8,679 bases of DNA from positions 1 to 8,679 of the forward strand of contig JADFKG010000087.1 in assembly GCA_022565075.1 (NCBI GenBank), read 5' to 3'. Position numbers and translations under genes: made by a program. Below the pieces are notes generated by a model that saw only the letters and a program-made list of their open reading frames with translations, did not search any database and had not been told where the DNA came from. Each line of letters begins with the position of its first letter. The first letter of the stretch is position 1. Source of the stretch: Chloroflexota bacterium. Its GTDB lineage: Bacteria; Chloroflexota; Dehalococcoidia; SM23-28-2; RBG-16-64-32. Shown here in pieces: positions 1 to 7,341 of the stretch.

Positions 1-1
1 A

Positions 2-1528
2 CAGGAGGCGCCGGCTCGCGTTCACGAGCTCGAATCGTGGGGAGCGCTGTTCGACCGCACGGACGACGGGCGCATCCTGCAGCGCGCGTTCGGCGGCCAC
101 CGCTACGACCGGCTGGCGCATGTCGGCGACCGCACCGGCCTGGAGATGATCCGCACGTTGCAGCAGCACGCCGTGCACAAGGGCATCGACGTCCACATGG
201 AGTGCACGATATCGCGACTGCTCAAGGACGGCGACCGCATCTCCGGCGCCGTCGGCTACTGGCGGGAGAGCGGCGACTACGTCGCCTTCAAGGCGAAGGC
301 CGTCGTCCTGGCAACGGGCGGCACCGGTAAGGCGTTCCGGATCAACTCCAACTCGTGGGAGTACACCGGCGATGGGCACTCGCTCGCCTACTGGGCAGGC
401 GCTGAGCTGATCGACATGGAGTTCATCCAGTTCCACCCGACGGGCATGGTCTGGCCGCCCAGCGTGCGTGGCATCCTCGTCACAGAGGGTGTGCGCGGCG
501 ACGGCGGGACGCTCACGAACTCCGAAGGTAAGCGCTTCATGTTCGGGTACATCAGCGACTACTTCCGCGCGGAGACGGCCGAGACCGAAGAAGAGGCCGA
601 TCGCTGGTACGACGACAAGCTCAACAACCGCCGCACACCGGACCTGCTGCCGCGAGACGAGGTGGCGCGCGCGATCGTCGCCGAGGTGAAGGCCGGGCGC
701 GGCAGCCCGCACGGCGGCGTCTTCCTCGACATCTCCTCACGGCGGCCGGCGGACTACATCAAGCGCGCGCTGCCCAGCATGTACCATCAGTTCAAGCAGC
801 TCGCCGACGTCGACATAACTGCTGCGGCGATGGAAGTCGGCCCGACGATGCATTACACGATGGGTGGCGTCCGCGTGGAGCCCGACAATGGTGCGGCTAC
901 GGTGCCCGGCCTCTTCGCTGCTGGCGAATGCGCCGGTGGCATGCACGGTGCAAACCGCCTCGGCGGCAACTCGCTCTCAGACCTGCTCGTGTTCGGCCGG
1001 CGCGCTGGGATGGGCGCCGCCGAATACGCCCTCGGCCTCGGCTCGCCGCCAGCGCTTGACGATGCTGATATCGCCGTCGTCACCGCTGAGATGGACGCGA
1101 GTTTCAGGAGCGACGGCGACGAGAACCCCTACACCATCCAGTCGGACCTGCAGGACGCGATGCACACGCTCGTCGGCATTATCCGCACCGGCTCCGAGAT
1201 CGAGGAAGCGCTCGGCAAGATCGCTGAGCTGAAGGAGCGCGCGGCAAAAGCCGGCGTCACCGGGAGCAAGGCGTACAACCCCGGCTGGCACCTGGCGATG
1301 GACCTGCGCTCGCTACTGACCGTCTCAGAAGCGATCGCCCGGTCGGCCGCGGAGCGGACCGAGAGCCGCGGCGGCCACACACGCGACGACTACCAGGAGA
1401 GCGACCCCGAGTGGGGCAAGTGGAACCTCTCGCTGAGCCAGAATGCGGACGGCTCGATGAAGCTGGAGAAGACACCGCTGCTGGAGATACCGGCTGATCT
1501 GGCGGCGCTGATCGAGGAGGCTGGATAG
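2..1528 (+). CDS. sdhA: Succinate dehydrogenase/fumarate reductase flavoprotein subunit, 5'-truncated by window edge
   Basis: SdhA oxidises succinate to fumarate at a covalently bound FAD and passes electrons to SdhB; it is the cytoplasmic-side catalytic subunit of complex II. The frame is open from base 2 with no stop, so the first ATG at 146 is internal; 508 residues are visible and roughly 100 N-terminal residues (Rossmann GxGxxG and FAD-linking histidine) lie outside. Visible family signatures, numbered within the fragment: QRAFGGH near 28-34, HPTG at 145-148, the RDEVAR arginine at 218, HYTMGG at 284-289 and HGANRLGGNSL at 315-325, matching the substrate-binding His/Arg set of the family. 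The stretch with RRTPDLLPRDEVARAI and SRGGHTRDD resembles actinobacterial-type SdhA more than the E. coli form. Its TAG stop shares its last two bases with the heptamer array that begins the insertion before sdhB. sdhC is not in view and is presumably upstream. Confidence 0.96.
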   Translation, partial: QEAPARVHELESWGALFDRTDDGRILQRAFGGHRYDRLAHVGDRTGLEMIRTLQQHAVHKGIDVHMECTISRLLKDGDRISGAVGYWRESGDYVAFKAKAVVLATGGTGKAFRINSNSWEYTGDGHSLAYWAGAELIDMEFIQFHPTGMVWPPSVRGILVTEGVRGDGGTLTNSEGKRFMFGYISDYFRAETAETEEEADRWYDDKLNNRRTPDLLPRDEVARAIVAEVKAGRGSPHGGVFLDISSRRPADYIKRALPSMYHQFKQLADVDITAAAMEVGPTMHYTMGGVRVEPDNGAATVPGLFAAGECAGGMHGANRLGGNSLSDLLVFGRRAGMGAAEYALGLGSPPALDDADIAVVTAEMDASFRSDGDENPYTIQSDLQDAMHTLVGIIRTGSEIEEALGKIAELKERAAKAGVTGSKAYNPGWHLAMDLRSLLTVSEAIARSAAERTESRGGHTRDDYQESDPEWGKWNLSLSQNADGSMKLEKTPLLEIPADLAALIEEAG

Positions 1529-1554
1529 GTGCCAGGTGTTAGGTGTTAGGTGTG
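1527..1554 (+). repeat. Left array of four AGGTGNN heptamers
   Basis: Four contiguous 7-base units in perfect phase: AGGTGCC, AGGTGTT, AGGTGTT, AGGTGTG. The first two bases form the end of the sdhA TAG stop, and the last units overlap the possible GTG starts of the next gene. AGGTG resembles a Shine-Dalgarno core, so the array may double as the ribosome binding site of that gene. Its inverted partner lies at 1941-1968. Confidence 0.9.
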
Positions 1555-1932
1555 AGTGAGCGGGTGCGGTCGCACAGAGATCTAATCGTGTGGCAGAAGG
1601 CTATGGCTCTCGTGGACTCGATCTATGATGCGGCGGAGGGCCTGCCACAGCGGGAGAGGTACGGGCTCTGGAGCCAGATGACTCGGGCGGCCGTGTCTGT
1701 CCCAGCGAACATCGCCGAAGGTAGAGCGCGATCGACCGCCAAGGACTTCGCGAACTTCCTCGCAGTTGCGCGCTCATCTCTGATGGAGCTGGATACGCTA
1801 GTGACAGTTTCCCTGAGAAGGAGCTACATCGACGACGCGGCTGAGACCGATCTACTGAGCCAGATCGAGGAGGTCAGCAAGATGTTGAGCAGCCTCAGGC
1901 GCCGGATCCTGACCAAGGGAGCCTCGTCATGA
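1552..1932 (+). CDS. Four-helix-bundle protein, S23/IVP-Avd-like family
   Basis: A protein of about 126 residues in the family first described from open reading frames in 23S rRNA intervening sequences and related to the Avd accessory protein of diversity-generating retroelements. Members form a four-helix bundle that assembles as a pentamer; a basic surface suggests nucleic-acid binding, but the cellular role of stand-alone members is unknown. Family signatures are plain: SHRDLIVWQKAM near the N-terminus, SQMTRAAVSVPANIAEG in the middle, then FLAVARSSLMELDT and a final helix ending KMLSSLRRRIL. Length is usual for the family. The start is uncertain: GTG 1552 has AGGTG six bases upstream, while GTG 1543 and GTG 1564 are also in frame. 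The stop overlaps sdhB as ATGA, which implies translational coupling. It has three AGA, three AGG and three CTA codons, none of which occur in sdhB. Placement inside an sdh operon is odd and suggests insertion. Confidence 0.85.
   Translation: MSERVRSHRDLIVWQKAMALVDSIYDAAEGLPQRERYGLWSQMTRAAVSVPANIAEGRARSTAKDFANFLAVARSSLMELDTLVTVSLRRSYIDDAAETDLLSQIEEVSKMLSSLRRRILTKGASS
1915..1921 (+). promoter_or_regulatory. Ribosome binding site supporting the sdhB ATG at 1929
   Basis: AAGGGAG lies seven bases before ATG 1929, inside the end of the four-helix-bundle gene. It favours this start over the in-frame GTG at 1977, which matches the usual SdhB N-terminus better but has no Shine-Dalgarno-like sequence in front of it. 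Confidence 0.6.
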
Positions 1933-2717
1933 CACAAGCTGACACCTCGCACCTCGAACCTGGCACCTCACGCACCGTGACGTTGCGGGTGTTTCGTGGC
2001 GACGCCAGCGGTGGCGAGTTCGTCGACTACACCGTCGAAATGGACGAGGGGCAGGTCGTGCTTGACGTCCTGCACACCGTGCAGGCGACGCAGGCCGGAG
2101 ATCTGGCGGTGCGCTGGAACTGCAAGGCCGGCAAGTGCGGCTCCTGCAGCGCCGAAGTCAACGGCAATCCGTGCCTGACGTGCATGACGCGCATGAACAC
2201 GTTGGACGTGAGCCAGCCGATCAGCGTGGCGCCGATCAAGACGTTCCCGCTGATCAAGGACCTGGTGACGGACGTCTCGTTCAACTACGAGGGGGCGAAG
2301 CAGATCCCGGCGTTCGCGCCGCGCGCGCCCGACGCCGCCGACGGATCCTATCGCATGATGCAGCAAGACATCGAACGCGGACAGGAGTTCCGCAAGTGCA
2401 TCGAATGCTTCCTCTGCCAGGACGTCTGTCACGTCATCCGCGACCACCCGGAGAACAAGCCGAACTTCATGGGCCCGCGCCAGTTCGTGCGCCTGGCGGA
2501 GCTGGAGATGCACCCGTTGGACACGGCCGATCGGACCGAGTTCATCCGCGAGGCCGGCGGCATCTCCTACTGCAACATCACGAAGTGCTGCACTGAGGTC
2601 TGCCCGGAGAGCATCCACATCACGGACAACGCGATCATCCCGCTCAAGGAGCGCGTTGCGGACAAGTACTACGACCCGTTCCGCTGGATCTTCGGCAAGC
2701 TGACCGGCCGCGGCTAG
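1929..2717 (+). CDS. sdhB: Succinate dehydrogenase/fumarate reductase iron-sulfur subunit
   Basis: SdhB carries electrons from the SdhA flavin through three Fe-S clusters to the quinone site at the membrane anchor. In 262 residues the cluster ligands are visible: C65, C70, C73 and C85 for the plant-type [2Fe-2S] domain; C157, C160, C163 and C167 for [4Fe-4S]; C215, C221 and C225 for [3Fe-4S], in the context CNITKCCTEVCPE. The C-terminal ITDNAIIPLKERV is typical of the actinobacterial-type subunit. The start ATG overlaps the previous stop as ATGA. Codons about 5 to 13 (DTSHLEPGT) are made by the right heptamer array; the family-like sequence begins only at VTLRVFRGD, residue 17. The N-terminus is therefore probably an extension donated by the insertion. 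No anchor gene follows; the operon ends here against a convergent gene. Confidence 0.96.
   Translation: MTQADTSHLEPGTSRTVTLRVFRGDASGGEFVDYTVEMDEGQVVLDVLHTVQATQAGDLAVRWNCKAGKCGSCSAEVNGNPCLTCMTRMNTLDVSQPISVAPIKTFPLIKDLVTDVSFNYEGAKQIPAFAPRAPDAADGSYRMMQQDIERGQEFRKCIECFLCQDVCHVIRDHPENKPNFMGPRQFVRLAELEMHPLDTADRTEFIREAGGISYCNITKCCTEVCPESIHITDNAIIPLKERVADKYYDPFRWIFGKLTGRG
1941..1968 (-). repeat. Right array of four heptamers, inverted copy of 1527-1554
   Basis: On the + strand the units are GACACCT, CGCACCT, CGAACCT and GGCACCT, i.e. inverted AGGTG-type heptamers in perfect phase. The array lies wholly inside the sdhB reading frame. In the shared mRNA it could pair with the left array over about 30 bases, and the CACCU units resemble the anti-Shine-Dalgarno sequence. 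Whether such pairing affects translation is not known. Confidence 0.85.
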
Positions 2718-2732
2718 ACAGCCGGTGCCCCT

Positions 2733-2844
2733 CCGCTCGTCCTGAGGCTCTCGAAGGGCCCACCTCCCGGTGAAACGCTGCCCTGTGCTGTGCCAGCATG
2801 GTTCGAGAGCCTCACCATGAGCGGTCGGGTCTCACCATGAGCGG
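2733..2844. repeat. Long imperfect palindrome with a duplicated right-arm fragment in the convergent intergenic gap
   Basis: The arms 2733-2755 and 2802-2824 are inverted copies matching at 20 of 23 bases, with an uninterrupted 13-base core TGAGGCTCTCGAA; 46 bases separate them. The right-arm end CTCACCATGAGCGG (2811-2824) recurs exactly at 2831-2844, a 20-base period. The layout resembles REP/MITE-like dispersed palindromes that settle between convergent genes. It sits between the sdhB and DUF1385 stops and could act as a bidirectional terminator, although there is no U-run after either arm. Confidence 0.75.
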
Positions 2845-2859
2845 ACAGGTCGTCGAGCG

Positions 2860-3792
2860 CTAGTCAGACGGCGATGCTTCGGCGGCTGCTTCCGCCCCGG
2901 CCGCGACCGGCGTTGCCTGATCGGCGCGCTCCTCGGCGGCGAGCATATCCTTGAGCGCCCGCAGCGCCACCTCCACCTGCTCGTCGTCGGGTGGCTTCGT
3001 CGTGATCGATTGCAGCGCCAGGTTCGGCCACATGAGGACCTTCGTGACGGGGTTCGAGGCGAACGCACCCCCCAGGCGGATCAGCTCATAGGCGATCGAG
3101 GCGATCGCCGGGATCAGCACGATGCGGGAGACGACGCGCAGCCAGAGGTCGGGATTGCCGACGGCGGCGAAAACGAAGACGCTGACGACGACGACTGTGA
3201 GCAGGAAGCTCGTCCCGCAGCGGACGTGGGCCGTCGGGTGGCGCTGCACGTACTCGGGCTCCAGCGGGTCGCCTGCTTCGAGGGCGTGGATGCTCTTGTG
3301 CTCGGCTCCGTGGTACTGGTAGACGCGGCGTATGTCCGGCATGAGGCCGATTGCGGCCATGTAGCCGACGATAACGCCGAGCCGGATCAGCCCCTCGACG
3401 GCGACTACGGCGAGGTCGCTGCCGAGCAGGTCGTGAAGCAGGTCCGCCAGGAGCAGCGGTCCGGCGAAGAAGATGCCGCCGACGATGAGGAGCGAGACGA
3501 CGACCATGACCCACATCGACCCGCCGGGGTCTTCTTCTTCCTCGCCCAGCTGGACGCTGGACGACCACATCAGCGCGCGCATGCCCAGCGCCAGCGTCTC
3601 CCAGAGCACGATGACGCCGCGGAGGAAGGGGATGCGCCGCACGACGCCCGAATAGACGCCCCCGAGCGTCTCCTGGCGCGTGGCGATGCCGCCGTCGGGA
3701 CGGCGGCAGGCGATCGCCATCGTCTTCGGCCCGCGGATCATGACGCCTTCGATCACGGCCTGGCCGCCGTAGTACACGCGCTTATTCGGCAT
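2860..3792 (-). CDS. DUF1385 family (YqhQ-like) multi-pass membrane protein
   Basis: A 310-residue member of the DUF1385/COG3872 family, described as predicted metal-dependent enzymes; no reaction is established. Family landmarks are clear: YYGGQAVIEGVMIRGP at 7-22, YQYHGAEHKSIHALE at 158-172, HPTAHVRCGTSFLL at 185-198 and LQSITTKPPDDEQVEVA at 260-276. The conserved His/Glu residues around HGAEH would suit a metal site. Hydrophobic segments at about 94-116, 126-150, 197-214 and 218-240 indicate four membrane spans. The last 25 residues are Ala/Glu-rich and variable. The gene follows rpmE, an arrangement also common in Firmicutes, but a terminator lies between them, so it may be transcribed partly on its own. 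There is no convincing Shine-Dalgarno before the ATG; the start is chosen because MPNKRVYYGGQAV fits the family. Confidence 0.9.
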   Translation of the reverse strand: MPNKRVYYGGQAVIEGVMIRGPKTMAIACRRPDGGIATRQETLGGVYSGVVRRIPFLRGVIVLWETLALGMRALMWSSSVQLGEEEEDPGGSMWVMVVVSLLIVGGIFFAGPLLLADLLHDLLGSDLAVVAVEGLIRLGVIVGYMAAIGLMPDIRRVYQYHGAEHKSIHALEAGDPLEPEYVQRHPTAHVRCGTSFLLTVVVVSVFVFAAVGNPDLWLRVVSRIVLIPAIASIAYELIRLGGAFASNPVTKVLMWPNLALQSITTKPPDDEQVEVALRALKDMLAAEERADQATPVAAGAEAAAEASPSD

Positions 3793-3825
3793 CGTTCTGG
3801 TTTAGGATAACCGCTGGCCGACGTA

Positions 3826-3860
3826 GCCGCAGAGCTTTAGCCTGGAAGGGCAGCTGCGGC
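3826..3860 (-). repeat. Inverted repeat upstream of the DUF1385 gene
   Basis: GCCGCAG at 3826-3832 pairs perfectly with CTGCGGC at 3854-3860 across 21 bases. It would form a 7-bp hairpin in the 5' leader of the DUF1385 message, about 35 bases before its ATG. No U-run follows. It could be a leader element or chance in a GC-rich background. Confidence 0.35.
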
Positions 3861-3867
3861 AAATGAA

Positions 3868-3892
3868 TGAGGCCCCGAGATGCGGGGCCTCA
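3868..3892 (-). terminator. Intrinsic terminator after rpmE
   Basis: A perfect 10-bp stem, TGAGGCCCCG / CGGGGCCTCA, with a 5-base loop begins about 20 bases after the rpmE stop in the - direction and is followed by TTCATTT. Stem strength and the U-rich tail fit a Rho-independent terminator ending the rplU-rpmA-rpmE message. The tail is short, so some read-through into DUF1385 is possible. Confidence 0.8.
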
Positions 3893-3913
3893 GAGCATGT
3901 TCTGACGGGATGC

Positions 3914-4114
3914 CTACTTCATGCCGTAGCGGCGCCTGAAGCGCTCGACGCGGCCGGCCGTATCTACGATGCGGTGCTCACCGGTGAAGAACGGGTGGCA
4001 CTTGCTGCACACCTCGACCTTGACCTCGGGTTTGGTGGCGCGGGTGTCCCATCGGTTGCCGCAGGCGCAGGAGAATACTGCGTCCACGTACTCGGGATGA
4101 ATATCGGTCTTCAT
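3914..4114 (-). CDS. rpmE: 50S ribosomal protein L31 (bL31), zinc-binding form
   Basis: Component of the large ribosomal subunit that forms an intersubunit bridge near the central protuberance. The 66-residue protein begins MKTDIHPEY and has the zinc ribbon C16-A-C18 with C36-SK-C39, i.e. the C+ type that binds zinc rather than the zinc-free paralogue made in zinc starvation. HPFFTG at 40-45 and the basic end RRRYGMK are typical. It is the third gene of the rplU-rpmA-rpmE unit, 15 bases after rpmA, with only a weak Shine-Dalgarno (CCAGG). A strong hairpin terminator follows. Confidence 0.97.
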   Translation of the reverse strand: MKTDIHPEYVDAVFSCACGNRWDTRATKPEVKVEVCSKCHPFFTGEHRIVDTAGRVERFRRRYGMK

Positions 4115-4129
4115 TTCGTACCTGGTTCC

Positions 4130-4402
4130 TTACTCCGCACCCTCGCTGACGAGGATGCTTACTTTCTTGCGTCCGCCCTTCTTGGCGTACGGCGAGAACT
4201 TGACGTGGCCGTCCTTGAGCGCGAAGAGCGTGTGGTCGCGGCCCATGCCGACGTTGAGGCCGGGATGGATGCGCGTTCCGCGCTGGCGAACGATGATCGT
4301 TCCGGGCCGGACGACCTCGCCGTCGAAGCGCTTCACGCCGAGCCGCCGCCCCTTGGAGTCTCTGCCGTTCTTGGCGCTTCCGCCGCTCTTTTTGTGTGCC
4401 AT
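4130..4402 (-). CDS. rpmA: 50S ribosomal protein L27 (bL27)
   Basis: Large-subunit protein whose flexible N-terminus reaches towards the peptidyl transferase centre. The 90-residue sequence begins MAHKKSGGSAKNGRDSKGRR and contains VKRFDGEVVRPGTIIVRQRG and IHPGLNVGMGRDHTLFAL, all diagnostic of bL27. It lacks the N-terminal extension that Firmicutes remove with the Prp protease, and no prp-like gene lies between rplU and rpmA. The ATG directly abuts the rplU TAG with zero spacing, and its Shine-Dalgarno GGAGGAGA (4411-4418) sits in the last codons of rplU, so the two are very likely translationally coupled. Confidence 0.98.
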   Translation of the reverse strand: MAHKKSGGSAKNGRDSKGRRLGVKRFDGEVVRPGTIIVRQRGTRIHPGLNVGMGRDHTLFALKDGHVKFSPYAKKGGRKKVSILVSEGAE

Positions 4403-5104
4403 CTATACAGTCTCCTCCGGCTGGTCCTTTGCTTCCGGCGCTGGCTGCGGGGCTTCTTCGGCTTTCGGCTCGTCCTTTGCCTCCGGCGTCGGCTGCTGGG
4501 CTTCCTCGGTCTTCGGCTCTTCAGCTTCCGCTTTCGGCGCAGCCTTGCTCGGTCGCCGCGTCGTGGTGGCCTTCTTGGCGGCAGGCTTCTTCGCGGTCGT
4601 TCGGCGGGCGCGCTTTGGCTTCGCTTCTGCTTCGGTGGTGGCCTCAGCGGCGGGAGCTCCGGCCTCTGGCGCTGCTTCCGGCGCTGCGGTCTCGGTCGTT
4701 AGCGTCTCCTCAGCGATGGGCTTGGCCTTCGGCTTGCGGCGGCGCTTGGGTGCCGCGCGCTTCGGCTTCTCGCCGGCCTCTGTGAAGGTGCCTGCCGCGG
4801 TCACGATCTCTTTGATCTGGAGGCGGGTGTAGTCCTGACGGTGGCCGTGGCGACGGCGGTATCGGGTCTTGTTCTTGTACTTGAAGACGAGGATCTTGCG
4901 GTCACGGCCGTGCTCGATGACTTCGGCTACGACCTTGGCCTTGTCGACCTCGGGGGTGCCGATGCTGACTTCGCCGTCGCCGCCGATGAAGAGGACGCCA
5001 AAGTCGACAGTCGATCCAACGTCGGCCTGGATGCGGTCCACGTCAAGCGTTTGGTTAGGCTCGACGCGGTACTGCTTTCCGCCTGCGCGAACTATGGCGT
5101 AAAT
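4403..5104 (-). CDS. rplU: 50S ribosomal protein L21 (bL21) with a long charged C-terminal tail; probable ATT start
   Basis: Large-subunit protein that binds 23S rRNA near L20. Residues 1-102 form a normal L21 domain (YAIVRAGGKQYRV at the start; KYKNKTRYRRRHGHRQDYT at 75-93; LQIKEI at 95-100). The family usually ends near 100-105 residues, but here 233 are predicted. The tail runs basic (113-129), Ala/Glu-rich (130-161), Lys/Arg/Ala-rich like histone H1 tails (162-191), then acidic and Pro-rich, including two copies of a 16-residue repeat (196-211, 212-227). The start is taken as ATT at 5104, because it gives the expected MYAIV and has GGAGG six bases upstream. The only in-frame ATG is 31 codons earlier, would translate through the leader hairpin and gives no homologous sequence. 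First gene of rplU-rpmA-rpmE. Confidence 0.93.
   Translation of the reverse strand: MYAIVRAGGKQYRVEPNQTLDVDRIQADVGSTVDFGVLFIGGDGEVSIGTPEVDKAKVVAEVIEHGRDRKILVFKYKNKTRYRRRHGHRQDYTRLQIKEIVTAAGTFTEAGEKPKRAAPKRRRKPKAKPIAEETLTTETAAPEAAPEAGAPAAEATTEAEAKPKRARRTTAKKPAAKKATTTRRPSKAAPKAEAEEPKTEEAQQPTPEAKDEPKAEEAPQPAPEAKDQPEETV
4424..4519 (-). repeat. Two tandem 48-bp units inside rplU
   Basis: The units 4472-4519 and 4424-4471 encode EPKTEEAQQPTPEAKD and EPKAEEAPQPAPEAKD. They differ at three residues and stay in frame, so the tail has grown by tandem duplication. A third unit appears to begin (QPEETV) before the stop. Confidence 0.85.
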
Positions 5105-5115
5105 GGGAGTCCTCC
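5102..5115 (-). promoter_or_regulatory. rplU ribosome binding site and ATT initiation codon
   Basis: On the - strand GGAGG (5115-5111), a six-base spacer and ATT (5104-5102) precede TAC GCC ATA GTT. Spacing is ideal, and the encoded MYAIV is the usual L21 beginning. No ATG, GTG or TTG is in frame at a suitable distance; the nearby GTG is out of frame. ATT starts are rare, the best-known case being infC. Confidence 0.65.
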
Positions 5116-5122
5116 ACGTTCT

Positions 5123-5146
5123 GAGACGGCGCAGAGACGCCGTCTC
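5123..5146 (-). promoter_or_regulatory. rplU leader hairpin
   Basis: GAGACGGCG and CGCCGTCTC form a perfect 9-bp stem around a six-base loop, ending seven bases before the GGAGG of rplU. No U-run follows, so it is not an ordinary terminator. Its position in the ~96-base leader suits an autogenous control element like other ribosomal-protein leaders; that role is inferred. Confidence 0.6.
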
Positions 5147-5206
5147 GTCGTCTGTCTTGAGGTTCGCCTGGGCACCCAACGGCCGCCCACAGGCCAACGA
5201 ATTAAA

Positions 5207-5236
5207 ATTGTAGCGCCCGTACGTGCCGTATGTCTA
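5207..5236 (-). promoter_or_regulatory. Sigma-70-type promoter for rplU-rpmA-rpmE
   Basis: On the - strand TAGACA (5236-5231), an 18-base spacer and TACAAT (5212-5207), each 5/6 to consensus, lie in the short gap after ftsH. The -10 is followed by an AT-rich TTTAATT, rare in this GC-rich sequence. Predicted transcription start is near 5200, giving a leader of about 96 bases that contains the hairpin at 5123-5146. Confidence 0.65.
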
Positions 5237-5247
5237 GCTTCGAGCGC

Positions 5248-7212
<1,965 letters not shown>

Positions 7213-7270
7213 TCAGGCTCTTTCTCTAAAAGGGATCACGAGGCCCGGCGGCCTGCGCGTCACTATCTGG

Positions 7271-7279
7271 ATTGTATCA
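7271..7279 (-). promoter_or_regulatory. Extended -10 promoter candidate for ftsH
   Basis: On the - strand TGATACAAT matches the extended -10 pattern TGnTATAAT with one mismatch. No good -35 is seen, as is usual for extended -10 promoters. The start would be near 7264, leaving a leader of about 50 bases before the ftsH ATG. Confidence 0.45.
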
Positions 7280-7341
7280 CAGGGCACTCGGCCGCTCGGC
7301 CGTCTGATAGTGTGACGGGCTGGGTGCCGAATCGGTTACAG

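Larger units (their letters stand above)
1527..1968 (+). mobile_element. Candidate ~442-bp insertion: four-helix-bundle gene between inverted heptamer arrays
   Basis: Two 28-base arrays in inverted orientation bound this segment. The left reads AGGTGCC, AGGTGTT, AGGTGTT, AGGTGTG; the right, read on the - strand from its outer edge inward, is AGGTGCC, AGGTTCG, AGGTGCG, AGGTGTC. Over 30 aligned bases 24 match, and the outermost unit is AGGTGCC on both sides. The only gene inside is a four-helix-bundle protein whose codon use differs from that of sdhB. No transposase, reverse transcriptase or clear target-site duplication is present, so if it moves it needs help in trans. That this is a mobile or once-mobile unit is inference; the repeats and the gene are seen directly. 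Confidence 0.5.

Noticed and set aside
1543..1932. Diversity-generating retroelement, suggested by the Avd-like protein
   Set aside because: No reverse transcriptase, template repeat or variable repeat is present in the window.
1968..2618. Long - strand open frame (216 residues) opposite sdhB
   Set aside because: It is the antisense shadow of a certain gene in GC-rich DNA; its product is Arg/His/Ala-rich with no recognisable domain.
3804..3809. TATCCT on the - strand as -10 of a DUF1385 promoter
   Set aside because: Only 4/6 to consensus, with no acceptable -35 17 bases upstream (CTGCGG).
3010..3810. 266-residue + strand frame opposite the DUF1385 gene
   Set aside because: The - strand DUF1385 protein has clear family motifs; the + frame is low-complexity Asp/Ala/Arg sequence.
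3863..4702. 279-residue + strand frame crossing rpmE, rpmA and rplU
   Set aside because: Three certain ribosomal protein genes occupy the opposite strand, and the end of this frame is the Arg/Leu/Gly-rich shadow of the L21 tail.
5105..5197. ATG start for rplU at 5197
   Set aside because: It would overlap the predicted transcription start and leader hairpin, lacks a Shine-Dalgarno and adds 31 residues unlike any L21.
7289..7302. CGGCCG-CT-CGGCCG as a terminator after the tautomerase gene
   Set aside because: The two-base loop is too small for the full stem, and no U-run follows.
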